Source: Hephaestia sp. MAHUQ-44 (lineage in GTDB: Bacteria; Pseudomonadota; Alphaproteobacteria; Sphingomonadales; Sphingomonadaceae). Taken from it: a stretch of DNA of 63,119 bases. The position numbers were made by a program, and so were the translations under genes. Every line of letters begins with the position of its first letter. Within the stretch, counting starts at the first letter, position 1. Under the pieces are notes generated by a model. That model made no database searches. It had not been told where the DNA came from and saw nothing but the letters and a program-made list of their open reading frames with translations. The stretch spans positions 1 through 63,119 of the forward strand of contig NZ_JAMSLX010000017.1 in the NCBI RefSeq assembly GCF_023806085.1, read 5' to 3'. This document shows positions 30,179 to 38,941 of this stretch, one piece after another.

Positions 30179-31644
30179 GCCGCGCGATCATCGTCGGATC
30201 GGGGTTCGGCGGGCTGGCGCTGGGCATCCGGCTGCAATCGGCTGGCGTCGAGACGACCATCGTCGAAGCACGCGACAAGCCCGGCGGGCACGCCTATTTC
30301 CGGGAGCAAGACGGTTTCACCTTCGACGCGGGGCCATCGGCGATCACCGACCCCGATGGCCTGCGCGATCTATGGGCGCTGTCGGGTCGCGATATCGCCG
30401 ACGATGTGACGCTGCTGCCGGTATCACCCTTCTACCGGCTCCACTGGCGCGACGGCACGCATTTCGATTATGCGACCGATGATGCCGCGCTGACGAACGA
30501 GATCGTCAGGCTCGAGCCCGGCGATCTCGCGGGCTATCGCCGGTTCCTCGATTATTCGCGGGCCGTCTATGCCGATGGCGATGCCAGGCTCGGCCATGGC
30601 ACGTTCGATCTGCGATCGATGGCGCGCGCGGCACCCGCGCTGGCCAGGCATCAGGCGTGGCGATCGATCTATGGCATCGTCTCGCGCTTCGTGCGCAACG
30701 AGAAGCTGCGCCAGGCGCTGTCGTTCCAGACACTGCTGATCGGCGGCAATCCGTTCACCACGAGCGCGATCTACGCAATGCTTCACAAGCTCGAACGCGA
30801 GGGCGGCTTGTGGTGCGCGCAAGGCGGCACCAACCGGCTGGTCGCGGGGATGGTGACGCAGTTCGAGCGGCTGGGCGGCACCTTACGGCTCGGCGACCCG
30901 GTGACCGAGATCGCGACACTGGGCGACCGCGCGACCGGCGTGACGACCGCCAGCGGCTGGACGGCGGACGCCGAGGCAGTGGCGAGCAATGCCGACGTGA
31001 TGCACAGCTATCGCGACCTGTTGCGCGGCTCGCGCAGCGCACAGCGGGTGCGCGCGCGGCTGGAGCGCAAGCGCTTCTCGCCCTCGCTGTTCCGCGTCCA
31101 TTTCGGGATCAAGGGGACGTGGCCGGGGATCCCGCACCATTCGATCCTGTTCGGGCCGCGCTATGAAGGGCTGCTCACCGATATTTACGACCATGGCGTG
31201 CTGAGCGAGGATACCACGATCCATCTCCATCACCCGAGCGTGACCGACCCGAGCCTTGCCCCGCCGGGGCATTCGACCTTCCACGCCATCGTGCCGGTGC
31301 CGCATCTGGGCAAGCTTCCGGTCGATTGGGACAGGATCGGGCCGATATTGGAGAAGCGCATCCTCGATGAGGTCGGGCGCCGGCTGATCCCCGACATCCA
31401 CGCGCGGATCGTGACCAAATTCAGCTACGACCCCCAGGACTATGCGCATGATTTGAGCGCGCATCTCGGCGGCGCGTTCAGCCTTGAGCCGACACGGGCG
31501 CAGAGCGCATGGTTGCGCGTCCACAACCGCGACGACCATATCCCCAACCTCTATTTCGTCGGCGCGGGGACACACCCCGGCGCGGGGATCCCGGGGGTGG
31601 TGGCAAGCGCCAGGGCGACCGCGACGCTGATGCTGGAAGGGTAA
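30175..31644 (+). CDS. crtI: Phytoene desaturase family FAD-dependent oxidoreductase (CrtI-like)
   Basis: This 489-residue flavoprotein has the CrtI-type FAD motif at the N-terminus (IIVGSGFGGLALGIRLQSAG), the DKPGGHAYF and FDAGPSAITDP segments, the central LSFQTLLIGGNPFTTSAIY and GGTNRLV motifs, and the C-terminal FAD-binding signature YFVGAGTHPGAGIPGV. It introduces double bonds into phytoene in carotenoid synthesis, in line with pigmented sphingomonads. crtB and other carotenoid genes are not adjacent, so a related desaturase role is possible. Confidence 0.88.
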   Translation: MSRAIIVGSGFGGLALGIRLQSAGVETTIVEARDKPGGHAYFREQDGFTFDAGPSAITDPDGLRDLWALSGRDIADDVTLLPVSPFYRLHWRDGTHFDYATDDAALTNEIVRLEPGDLAGYRRFLDYSRAVYADGDARLGHGTFDLRSMARAAPALARHQAWRSIYGIVSRFVRNEKLRQALSFQTLLIGGNPFTTSAIYAMLHKLEREGGLWCAQGGTNRLVAGMVTQFERLGGTLRLGDPVTEIATLGDRATGVTTASGWTADAEAVASNADVMHSYRDLLRGSRSAQRVRARLERKRFSPSLFRVHFGIKGTWPGIPHHSILFGPRYEGLLTDIYDHGVLSEDTTIHLHHPSVTDPSLAPPGHSTFHAIVPVPHLGKLPVDWDRIGPILEKRILDEVGRRLIPDIHARIVTKFSYDPQDYAHDLSAHLGGAFSLEPTRAQSAWLRVHNRDDHIPNLYFVGAGTHPGAGIPGVVASARATATLMLEG

Positions 31645-31660
31645 TTGGGGGAGACGACAG

Positions 31661-32083
31661 ATGGCAAAATCAATATCGCGCTGGCTGATAGCGCTAATCG
31701 CTGGGTGGGCAGTGCCGGCTTACTCGGCAGAGTGGGTACAGGTGGCGGTTTCGACGACCGAGGCAGTCTGGTATCTCGACACGGACAGCGTTCAGGAGGT
31801 AAAAGACGGCTATGCAACAAGAGCCATAAAGGCATGGGTTAAAATAGATTATTCAAAAGACCCGTCAGAAACAGCACGACAATCCAAGCGCTTATACTAC
31901 TTCAAATGCGATGAAGAGAAGGCGAAAACAATTACCGTTGTGCGGTATCGACCAGATGGAACAGTAATTAACAGTTACTCTCCTTCATACGCGTCCTATG
32001 AGCCCGTCGTCCCCGAGAGCGTCCTGAACGAAGCGACGATCGGGGCTTGTTTAATTTACAAATGGCAGAAAGCGACATCCTGA
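31661..32083 (+). CDS. Secreted protein resembling surface-adhesin E domain, AT-rich
   Basis: This 140-residue protein has a signal peptide (SISRWLIALIAGWAVPAYS, then AEWVQV). The rest resembles the small surface-adhesin E / lipoprotein-type domain: a strand W-x-Q-V-A-V-S, a YLDTDSVQ segment, and a late cysteine pair (YFKCDEEK and GACLIY). Base composition is visibly lower in GC than all its neighbours, with AAA, ATT and TTA codons, which suggests recent acquisition. Its last 22 bases overlap the LOG gene start. The function is inferred only from similarity of pattern. Confidence 0.7.
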   Translation: MAKSISRWLIALIAGWAVPAYSAEWVQVAVSTTEAVWYLDTDSVQEVKDGYATRAIKAWVKIDYSKDPSETARQSKRLYYFKCDEEKAKTITVVRYRPDGTVINSYSPSYASYEPVVPESVLNEATIGACLIYKWQKATS

Positions 32084-32664
32084 ACCGTCTCGCAATCTAT
32101 TGCGGCTCGGCCACACCGTCCGATCCGCGGTTCCTCGCGCTCGCGCATGAGGTGGGGCGCACGCTCGCGACGCGGGGAATCGGAATCGTCTACGGCGGCG
32201 GCAGGCTCGGGCTGATGGGCGCGATCGCCGATAGCGCGCTCGACGCGGGCGGCGAGGTGATCGGGGTGATCCCGCAGGCGCTGGTCAATGCCGAGGTCGC
32301 GCATCGCGGGCTGACCCAGCTTCACGTCGTCGACACGATGCACGAGCGCAAGCAGCGCTTCACCGACCTTGCCGACGGCTTCGTCACGCTACCCGGCGGC
32401 ACCGGCACGATGGACGAATTGTGGGAAGCGCTGAGCTGGGCGCAGCTTGGCTATCACCGCGATCCGGTGGGGCTGCTCAACGCCTTTGGCTATTACGACC
32501 AGCTCATCGCTTTCTGGCACCAGATGGCCGAGACCGGCTTCGTGCGCGCGCAGCATCGCGACCTGCTGATAATCGACGCGCATATCGACGGCCTGATCGA
32601 CAAACTCGCCGCGCACCAGCCACTCGCCGCGCCGATCACCCAGATGAAGGCCGCCGATCTGTGA
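32062..32664 (+). CDS. LOG family protein (cytokinin riboside 5'-monophosphate phosphoribohydrolase-like)
   Basis: This is a 200-residue Rossmann-like LOG protein. It shows AIYCGSATPSDPRF, GIVYGGGRLGLMG, the ERKQRF segment, and the signature PGGTGTMDELWEALSW with the catalytic Arg/Glu context. Family members release free bases from nucleoside monophosphates. The bacterial role is often cytokinin-like signalling or nucleotide housekeeping. ATG 32062 lies inside the preceding AT-rich gene and lacks an obvious ribosome-binding site, so coupling to that gene is likely. Confidence 0.9.
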   Translation: MAESDILNRLAIYCGSATPSDPRFLALAHEVGRTLATRGIGIVYGGGRLGLMGAIADSALDAGGEVIGVIPQALVNAEVAHRGLTQLHVVDTMHERKQRFTDLADGFVTLPGGTGTMDELWEALSWAQLGYHRDPVGLLNAFGYYDQLIAFWHQMAETGFVRAQHRDLLIIDAHIDGLIDKLAAHQPLAAPITQMKAADL

Positions 32665-32707
32665 GGGGCCAGCCGCCTTCCCGACCGGACATCCCGGCAG
32701 GCAGGCG

Positions 32708-33100
32708 ATGAGCCGGTTCCCGCAGGTCTTCACCGCGGCGGCGGCCGACATCGACGAACTCGGCCACGTCAACAATGCGGTGTGGGTCGCGTGGATCCAG
32801 CGGCTCGCGATCGCGCATTGGGAGGCGGTGGCGCCGCCCGAGCATCGCGCCGCCTATATCTGGGTCGTGACGCGCCACGAGATCGATTATCGCGGCAATG
32901 TCGGCGTGGGCGAGCAGGTGACGGGCGAGACCTGGGTGCCCGAGCCACCGCGCGGCGCGCGCTTCGATCGGCATGTGCGGTTCGTGGGCGGCGACGGCGC
33001 CGTCAAGGTGCAGGCAGTGACGACCTGGGCGCTGCTCGACCGCGCGACCGGGCGGTTGCTCCGGGTGCGCGATGAGGTGGCGGCGCCGTTTCTGGATTAG
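32708..33100 (+). CDS. Acyl-CoA thioesterase, hotdog fold (4HBT)
   Basis: This 130-residue single hotdog domain has the YbgC/FadM-like signature DIDELGHVNNAVWVAWIQR, in which the first Asp and the HVNN box form the active site. The following ARFDRHVRFVG and ALLDRATGRLLRV strands complete the fold. It should hydrolyse acyl-CoA or related thioesters. The start at 32708 has a GGCAGGCG upstream. A GAAA-capped hairpin lies after the stop. Confidence 0.88.
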   Translation: MSRFPQVFTAAAADIDELGHVNNAVWVAWIQRLAIAHWEAVAPPEHRAAYIWVVTRHEIDYRGNVGVGEQVTGETWVPEPPRGARFDRHVRFVGGDGAVKVQAVTTWALLDRATGRLLRVRDEVAAPFLD

Positions 33101-33124
33101 ACCGTGAATTGATAGGTGCCGTTC

Positions 33125-33140
33125 TCCCGCGAAAGCGGGA
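33125..33140. repeat. TCCCGC-GAAA-GCGGGA hairpin repeat
   Basis: This is a perfect 6-bp stem with a GAAA tetraloop, followed by ACCCAGG. The pattern CCCGCGAAAGCGGGAA-CCAG is a widespread REP-like intergenic sequence. Here it sits at the convergent junction of the thioesterase and methyltransferase genes. Confidence 0.7.
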
Positions 33141-33151
33141 ACCCAGGAATC

Positions 33152-33883
33152 TCAGCGCGGCTTCTCCGCCAGCGTAATCAGCGACAGCCCCGGCGGCAGC
33201 GGCACGCGGCCGAGCAGGTGGCGTTCGGTGCGGAAGATCGCCTCGAACAGCGCGTTGATCGGTTTGGGTGGGGGCGAATCGTCGCTGTCGTCCTTGCCGG
33301 TGAGCTTGCCGAGCGCGCGGGCGGCCACCGCAGCGGGGAAAAGCAGCGCGTTGAACCAGCGCAGGCCGTTGTGGGTGAGGCCGGCATCGGCAATCGCCTT
33401 GCCGAGCGTCGCTTTCGAATAGCGGCGATGATGGTGGTTGACGACGTCGTGCGCGCTCCACATCCATTGGTGCGCGGGCACGGCGATGAGGATCTTGCCG
33501 CCGGGGGCGAGACATTCCGCCATGCCGCGCAGCGCCGCCACGTCATCCTCGATATGTTCGATCACGTCGAGCACCGCGATCAGATCGTACGAAGCGCGGG
33601 AAACGCCGGGCAGCGTCGGGAGCGGCGCGTCGCCCACCGGCTTGCCAAGACGCCTGGTGGCGATGGCGCGCGCCGCCGCATCGATCTCGATCGCATCGAC
33701 CTCGCCGAAGCGCGCGAGCATCGGCAGATTGTGGCCGGTGCCGCAGCCGATTTCGAGCAGGCGCGCGTCGCCCGGCAACGCACCGTAGCGGGTGAGATAA
33801 TCGGCAAGCACGTCGCGGCGGGCGCGATACCACCAATGCGTCGAATCGTGCGCGGCCATACGATCGTAGACGATGCGTTCCAT
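33152..33883 (-). CDS. SAM-dependent class I methyltransferase
   Basis: This is a 243-residue methyltransferase. Motif I is LLEIGCGTGHNLPML, the acidic residue after strand 2 is in DAIEIDAAAR, and motif IV is LIAVLDVIEHIEDDVAALRGM. The HQWMWSAHDVVNHHHRRYSK stretch is typical of a group often linked to surface-glycan or dolichol-type loci. It is followed upstream by gtrA on the same strand (28-bp gap), which supports a role in modifying lipid-linked sugars. The substrate is unknown. Confidence 0.85.
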   Translation of the reverse strand: MERIVYDRMAAHDSTHWWYRARRDVLADYLTRYGALPGDARLLEIGCGTGHNLPMLARFGEVDAIEIDAAARAIATRRLGKPVGDAPLPTLPGVSRASYDLIAVLDVIEHIEDDVAALRGMAECLAPGGKILIAVPAHQWMWSAHDVVNHHHRRYSKATLGKAIADAGLTHNGLRWFNALLFPAAVAARALGKLTGKDDSDDSPPPKPINALFEAIFRTERHLLGRVPLPPGLSLITLAEKPR

Positions 33884-33911
33884 CAGATTCCGGCCATCAG
33901 CATTGCGCCCA

Positions 33912-34337
33912 TCAGCTTTTGAACACCCAGACGCGGTTGAGCGCGAAGGTAACGAGCGGCGTTACGAACAGCACCGGGATCAGCGGCCACCACCACGGCC
34001 CGGCGAGGACCGCGTCGTCGGTCAGCAGCCACACCCAGAAGGTGTTCATCGCATAGCTGATCAGCGAGACGAGAAAGAAGCGCCAGCTCGTCTGCGTCGC
34101 GGCGCCGCCATGGCCGCGAAAGCTCCATTTGCTGTGGAGGACATAACCCGAGGCGACCGCGACCAGATAGCCGGCGATGTTGGCGACCTGTTCGGACGTG
34201 ATCCCCAGGCCGGCGAGCGGCGAATAGACGAGCGCATAGAGCAGGGTTGCGATTCCGCCCGAAATGCCGAACCGCACGAGCTGGCCGAACAGCCCGCTCG
34301 TCCGCCACATGTCGACTTGCCGAAGAAGCGCCGTCAC
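33912..34337 (-). CDS. GtrA family membrane protein
   Basis: This 141-residue protein has four transmembrane helices. It matches GtrA (RFGISGGIATLLYALVYSPL, then ANIAGYLVAVASGYVLHSKWSF and FALNRVWVF at the end). GtrA proteins are thought to flip lipid-linked sugars for glycan decoration. Together with the downstream methyltransferase and the divergent GT-C-like gene, it suggests a small surface-glycan locus. Confidence 0.92.
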   Translation of the reverse strand: MTALLRQVDMWRTSGLFGQLVRFGISGGIATLLYALVYSPLAGLGITSEQVANIAGYLVAVASGYVLHSKWSFRGHGGAATQTSWRFFLVSLISYAMNTFWVWLLTDDAVLAGPWWWPLIPVLFVTPLVTFALNRVWVFKS

Positions 34338-34398
34338 GTTCGCCTTGCCCTTTGTACGAGCCCCGCCCTAATGACCGCGAGAGCGTGAGGGAAGCACT

Positions 34399-36186
34399 TT
34401 GACCGGACAGAGCAGCCGCGGCCTCAAGCCGCTCGAGGAACTCGATCGCCACTGGCTGCGGCTGACGCTGATTATGTGGCTGGCCATCGCGATCTGGTAT
34501 ATCGCGCAGCGCTGGGGCGCGATCCACTGGCTGTCGCTGGGCGATACCGACGACAATATGCGGTTGATGCAGGTGCGCGGGCTGCTCGATGGGCAGGGCT
34601 GGTACGATCTGCGTCAGTACCGGCTCAATCCGCCCGCGGGGTTCGACATCCATTGGTCGCGGCTGGTCGATCTGCCGATCGCGGCGCTGATCCTGATCTT
34701 CAAGCCGTTCGTCGGCACCGGCCAGGCCGAGCGGCTGGCGTGCGGAATCGCGCCGCTGCTGCCGCTGAGCATCACGATGGCCGGGCTCGCCTTCACCACG
34801 CGGCGGCTGGTCCACCCGCTGCTGTGGCCGCTCGCGCTCGTCTTCCTGCTGTTCTGCGGGGTGATGCTGCCGATGTTCCTGCCGATGCGGATCGACCATC
34901 ACGGCTGGCAGCTCGCGATGCTGAGCCTGACCGTCGCCGGCCTGGCCGACGATGCCCGGCGGCGCGGGGGCTTGATGGTCGGGCTGGCGAGCGCGGTATC
35001 GCTGACGATCGGGCTCGAGATGCTGCCCTATTGCGCGATGGCGGGCGCGATCCTGGCGCTGCGCTGGATCTGGGACCGGGCAGAAGCGCCCCGGCTCGCG
35101 GCTTATGCCGTCACGCTCGGCGGGGGGTGCGCAGCCGGGTTCGCCGCCTTCGCCTCGAACGCCAATCAGGCGCTGCGCTGCGACGCGCTGACCCCGGTGT
35201 GGCTGAGCGTGATGGTGGCGGCGGGCGCGCTGCTGCTGGTGCTGGCCTTGGCCAACCCGGCCGCGCGCTCGGTGCGGTGCGCGCTCGCGATTCTGGCGGG
35301 CGGCGCGATCGCGATCGGCTTCGCGCTCGTCTTCCCGCAATGTCTGGGGCGGCCCGAGCAGGTGTCGCCCGAACTCGCGCGGACCTGGCTCAACCATGTC
35401 CGCGAGGCCAAGCCGATCTACGAACATCCGTTCCGTGCCGCCTTCCCGATCGCGGCGCTGCCGGTGATCGGGCTGATCGGCGGGATGATCGCGACCTGGC
35501 GCGCGCGCGGCAACGACAATCTGGTCGGCTGGGTGACGGTGACCCTGTTCAGCGGTTTTGCGACCGCGATGCTGCTGTGGCAGGTGCGCGCCGGGCCGGC
35601 CGCGCAATTGCTCGCGGTGCCGGGCGTGACCGCGCTGGCATGGTTCGTCCTGCCGTGGTTCCGCCGCCAGCCGTCGGTGCTGGTGCGCGTGGCAGGGCCG
35701 GTGACGGGGTTCCTCCTGCTGTCGGGCTTTTTCGCGAGCCTGATGGTCAATTACCTGCCGATCGACCGGCCCAATGCGCGCACCAAGATCATCAGCCGCG
35801 CCAGCCGGACGTGTCCGACGATCCCGTCGCTCACGCCGCTCGATCGATTGCCGCCGCAGGTGGTGTTCACCTTCGTCGATCTGGGGCCGCGGCTGATTAC
35901 GCTGACGCATCACGACGCGATCGCGGGGCCGTATCACCGCAATGGCGATGCGATCCTCGACGTCCAGCACGGCTTCGGCGGCAGCCCCGAGCGGTTCCGC
36001 GCGATCGCGAAGAAGCACCATGCGACGCTGCTGATGGTGTGCCCCAACATGCCCGAATCGACCGTCTACCGCGCGCGATCGCCGGGCGGGTTCTATGACC
36101 AGCTCGCGCAGGGCAAGACCTTCGACTGGCTGGAGCCGGTGGCGATGCCCGCCAAATCGCCGATCCGGGTGTGGAAGATCAAATAG
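34399..36186 (+). CDS. Polytopic membrane protein, GT-C glycosyltransferase-like
   Basis: This 595-residue protein has about ten hydrophobic segments between residues 20 and 450, then a roughly 150-residue soluble C-terminal domain. Near the N-terminus, LSLGDTDDNMRLMQVRGLL carries the acidic pair on a first periplasmic loop that marks STT3/PMT-like GT-C enzymes, and MRIDHHGWQL follows later. A sugar-transferase role from a lipid donor is inferred. The start at TTG 34399 is supported by GAGGGA six bases upstream. It is divergent from gtrA with 61 bp between. Confidence 0.72.
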   Translation: MTGQSSRGLKPLEELDRHWLRLTLIMWLAIAIWYIAQRWGAIHWLSLGDTDDNMRLMQVRGLLDGQGWYDLRQYRLNPPAGFDIHWSRLVDLPIAALILIFKPFVGTGQAERLACGIAPLLPLSITMAGLAFTTRRLVHPLLWPLALVFLLFCGVMLPMFLPMRIDHHGWQLAMLSLTVAGLADDARRRGGLMVGLASAVSLTIGLEMLPYCAMAGAILALRWIWDRAEAPRLAAYAVTLGGGCAAGFAAFASNANQALRCDALTPVWLSVMVAAGALLLVLALANPAARSVRCALAILAGGAIAIGFALVFPQCLGRPEQVSPELARTWLNHVREAKPIYEHPFRAAFPIAALPVIGLIGGMIATWRARGNDNLVGWVTVTLFSGFATAMLLWQVRAGPAAQLLAVPGVTALAWFVLPWFRRQPSVLVRVAGPVTGFLLLSGFFASLMVNYLPIDRPNARTKIISRASRTCPTIPSLTPLDRLPPQVVFTFVDLGPRLITLTHHDAIAGPYHRNGDAILDVQHGFGGSPERFRAIAKKHHATLLMVCPNMPESTVYRARSPGGFYDQLAQGKTFDWLEPVAMPAKSPIRVWKIK

Positions 36187-36202
36187 GGGGTCGTCACGCG
36201 CC

Positions 36203-36279
36203 TCCGTTCGCCCTGAGCCTGTCGAAGGGCCGATCTCGCTTTTAGACGAGCGGTGCTTCGACAGGCTCAGCACGAACGG
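36203..36279. repeat. Dispersed inverted repeat (CTTCGACAGGCTCAGCACGAACGG family)
   Basis: CCGTTCGCCCTGAGCCTGTCG and the right arm TGCTTCGACAGGCTCAGCAC, then GAACGG, are near-perfect inverted arms around about 30 bases. It is closely related to the element at 17366. It fills the convergent junction between the GT-C-like gene and the PLP-enzyme gene and probably acts on both transcript ends. Confidence 0.9.
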
Positions 36280-36285
36280 AAGGCA

Positions 36286-37602
36286 TCACACCTTTTTCAA
36301 AGCAGCGTCGAAATCGGCGATCAGATCGTCGGCATCCTCGACCCCGATCGAGATGCGCACCAGATTATCGGTGATCCCCAGCGCCTGCTTGCGGCTGTCG
36401 GACACCGACAGGTGCGTCATCGCGGCGGGGTGGCTCGCCAGCGTTTCGGTGCCGCCGAGGCTGACCGCGAGCTTGGCGATCCGAAGCGAATCGAGAAAGG
36501 CGAAACTCTCCTTCTCAGCCCCCTTGATATAGAGCGAGAAGGTCGAGCCCGCGCCGGTGCAATGGCGGCGGAAGATATCGGCCTGCGCATCGTCCTTCAA
36601 AAAACCGAGATAGCCGACGCGCTCGATCTTGGGATGATCGCGCAGGAAGGCGCACACCTTGGCGGCATTCTCGCCCGCGCGCGTCATGCGCAGTTCGAGC
36701 GTCTCGAGGCTGCGCAGCAGCATCCACGCGGTGTTGGGATCGGTGATCGTGCCGATCGTGTTCCGCATCGCGCGAATCACGTCCATGTGCTTCTTGGTGC
36801 CGAGCACCCCGCCCGCGACCAGATCGCTGTGCCCGCCGGCATATTTGGTGAGGCTGTAGACGACGATCTCGGCGCCGTGCTGGAGCGGCTTTTGCCACAA
36901 CGGCCCGAGGAAGGTGTTGTCGATCGCGATCGGCGGCTTTTCCTCGCTATTCCCCCAGATCGCATCGCGGCTGGCGCGCACTGCCTCGACATCGACCAGC
37001 GCGTTGGTCGGGTTGGCGGGGCTTTCGAGATAGATCAGCGCGACGCGGCCCGAATTGGCCTTGGCGAGCACCGCATCGATCTCCGCCCGGCTGGCCCCGG
37101 CGGGAAAATCGAGGAAATGGACGCCGAACTTGCCGAGCACGCGCGCGATCAGCGTTTCGGTGGCGGCATAAAGCGGCCCCGAATGGACGATCGTGTCGCC
37201 GGGCTTGACCATCGCGAGGAACAAGGTGGCGATCGCCGACATGCCGCTCGAGAAGCTCAGCGCATCCTCGGCATCCTCCCACACGCCGAGGCGATCCTCG
37301 AGGATTTCCTGATTGGGGCCGTTGAAGCGCGAATAGACCAGCCCCTCGGCGCCGCCGGGGCGCTTGCCGGTGATCCCCTCGAAATGGCGCTTGCCGGCCG
37401 CCGCACTCGGGAAAACGAAGGTCGAGGTCGCGAAGATCGGCGGCTTCAGCGAGCCTTCGGACAGCGCGGGATCGAAGCCGTGGCCCATCATCAGCGTCGA
37501 GGGTTTCAATTTGTGGCCGCCGATCTCGTCGATCGCGGGCTTGGGATTGCGACGCGGGGTGATGGCGGGGAGGACCGCCTCTTCATTGGTGCTGTCGGGC
37601 AT
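36286..37602 (-). CDS. Cys/Met-metabolism PLP-dependent enzyme (cystathionine gamma-synthase family)
   Basis: This is a 438-residue fold-type I PLP enzyme of the trans-sulfuration family. Visible features are the extended N-terminus with HKLKPSTLMMGHGFDP, YSRFNGPNQEILEDRL, FSSGMSAIATLFL, the SPANPTNALVDVEAV loop, AIDNTFLGP, and the PLP lysine in SLTKYAGGHSD. It could be a cystathionine gamma-synthase, a methionine gamma-lyase or an O-acetylhomoserine sulfhydrylase; the sequence does not decide. It lies 68 bp downstream of pgeF on the same strand. Confidence 0.88.
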   Translation of the reverse strand: MPDSTNEEAVLPAITPRRNPKPAIDEIGGHKLKPSTLMMGHGFDPALSEGSLKPPIFATSTFVFPSAAAGKRHFEGITGKRPGGAEGLVYSRFNGPNQEILEDRLGVWEDAEDALSFSSGMSAIATLFLAMVKPGDTIVHSGPLYAATETLIARVLGKFGVHFLDFPAGASRAEIDAVLAKANSGRVALIYLESPANPTNALVDVEAVRASRDAIWGNSEEKPPIAIDNTFLGPLWQKPLQHGAEIVVYSLTKYAGGHSDLVAGGVLGTKKHMDVIRAMRNTIGTITDPNTAWMLLRSLETLELRMTRAGENAAKVCAFLRDHPKIERVGYLGFLKDDAQADIFRRHCTGAGSTFSLYIKGAEKESFAFLDSLRIAKLAVSLGGTETLASHPAAMTHLSVSDSRKQALGITDNLVRISIGVEDADDLIADFDAALKKV

Positions 37603-37670
37603 GCCGTCCTCTTATTCTTATCGCTGCGAATAGGTCGTATCTAACGATACTATTCGTTCCGCGATACCCG

Positions 37671-38435
37671 TCAGCCGAGGCCGATCAACGATATCTGGCG
37701 GCCGTAGCTCGGTTCGCGGCGATGCGTCGCGCGGCGGTATGAGTAGAAACGCGCGGCATGCGCATAGGTGTCCTCACCCAGCATCTCGACGCGACCGATC
37801 CCGGCGGCGGCGAGGCGGTGCGCGACATAGGCTTCGAGATCGAACTGGTGATGGCCTGCGCGACCGGCGGCAAAGAAGCGTTCGTTGGCAGGGTCGGCGG
37901 CCTCGAACCGGGCGACGAAGGCGGCATCGACCTCGTAGCTGGCGCGTGCGATGCACGGGCCGATCGCCGCTGCGATCCGTGCACGATCGGCGCCGAGGCC
38001 TTCCATCGCGGTGATGGTGGCATCGGTGACGCCGCCGAGCGCGCCTTTCCACCCGGCATGGGCCGCCCCCACCACGCCGGCGGCCGCATCGGCGAACAGC
38101 ACCGGCGCGCAATCGGCGGTGAGGATGCCGAGCACCAGCCCCGGCCGGTCGGTGACGAGCGCGTCGGCGTGCGGGCGGGCGGCGTCGGCAAACGGCGCGG
38201 TGACCGCCAGCGCCTCGGCCGAATGGACCTGATGGAGCGTCACCAGCGCGGCGCCGGGGAGCACGGCGCTGGCCGCCAGCGCACGATTCTGCGCGACGGC
38301 GCGCGTGTCGTCATCCGAGCCGAGCCCGACGTTGAGCCCATGGTGCACGCCTTGCGACACCCCGCCGCCACGGCCGAGAAAGCCGTGCGGGACGCTTCCC
38401 AGCGCGCGGGCGCGCAGCGCCTCGACCCCGCTCAC
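37671..38435 (-). CDS. pgeF: Purine nucleoside phosphorylase / peptidoglycan editing factor (YfiH/PgeF, laccase domain)
   Basis: This 254-residue protein is of the copper-oxidase-like (laccase) DUF152 family. Conserved metal ligands appear in HHGLNVG, TLHQVHSAEAL, TADCAPVLFAD and GAAHAGWKG. Family members have been shown to act as zinc-dependent purine nucleoside phosphorylases/deaminases, and as a factor keeping serine out of muropeptides. Its ATG overlaps the stop of the GNAT gene by four bases. It is the last gene of the tight lgt operon, unless the PLP enzyme is read through. Confidence 0.92.
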   Translation of the reverse strand: MSGVEALRARALGSVPHGFLGRGGGVSQGVHHGLNVGLGSDDDTRAVAQNRALAASAVLPGAALVTLHQVHSAEALAVTAPFADAARPHADALVTDRPGLVLGILTADCAPVLFADAAAGVVGAAHAGWKGALGGVTDATITAMEGLGADRARIAAAIGPCIARASYEVDAAFVARFEAADPANERFFAAGRAGHHQFDLEAYVAHRLAAAGIGRVEMLGEDTYAHAARFYSYRRATHRREPSYGRQISLIGLG

Positions 38436-38941
38436 AGCGCCAACCGCATGATGTGATCGTCGTCCTGATGATCGCCGACCATGAAGGTGTAGGCACCAAC
38501 CTCGACGAAGCCGTAGCGTTCGTAGAACCGCCGTGCGCGATGGTTGTCGACATAGACCGAGAGGATCATGTCGCTATGCCCCGCGCGCCGGGCGTGCGCG
38601 ATCGCCCATACCATCAGCGCGGGGCCGACGCCCTCACCGTGCCAGCCGCCGAGGACGTAAAGTTGGTGGAGGCTGATCGCGGCTGCGGGCCAATCACCGG
38701 GGAAGTCGACCGGCCCCAATTTGGCGAAGCCGATGATCTTGCCGTCCTCGGTCGCGAGCCGGATCGCGTAACCGGGGGCATCGATCTGCGAGGGCAGGCC
38801 CTCGTCGCCGAACGCGGCGCCGAGAAACGCCGCAAGATCGGAGGCACGGTAGAGCGTACCGAAGGTTTCGGTGAAGCTGCGCGCCGCCATCCGGGCGAGT
38901 TCGGGGCCGTCGGCGGGCAGCGCATCGCGATAGACGATCAT
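38432..38941 (-). CDS. GNAT family N-acetyltransferase
   Basis: This 169-residue acetyltransferase has the acetyl-CoA-binding motif A in LYVLGGWHGEGVGPALMVWAI, preceded by AAISLHQLYV, and the motif B end FYERYGFVEVGAYTFMVG. The acceptor is unknown. It is coupled on both sides by ATGA overlaps to the MidA-like and pgeF genes, so it is made as part of the lgt operon. Confidence 0.9.
   Translation of the reverse strand: MIVYRDALPADGPELARMAARSFTETFGTLYRASDLAAFLGAAFGDEGLPSQIDAPGYAIRLATEDGKIIGFAKLGPVDFPGDWPAAAISLHQLYVLGGWHGEGVGPALMVWAIAHARRAGHSDMILSVYVDNHRARRFYERYGFVEVGAYTFMVGDHQDDDHIMRLAL

Noticed and set aside
30093..30309. Small minus-strand frames opposite the start of the crtI-like gene
   Set aside because: They are Arg/Pro/Ser-rich antisense frames without ribosome-binding sites, overlapping the conserved FAD motif of the real gene.
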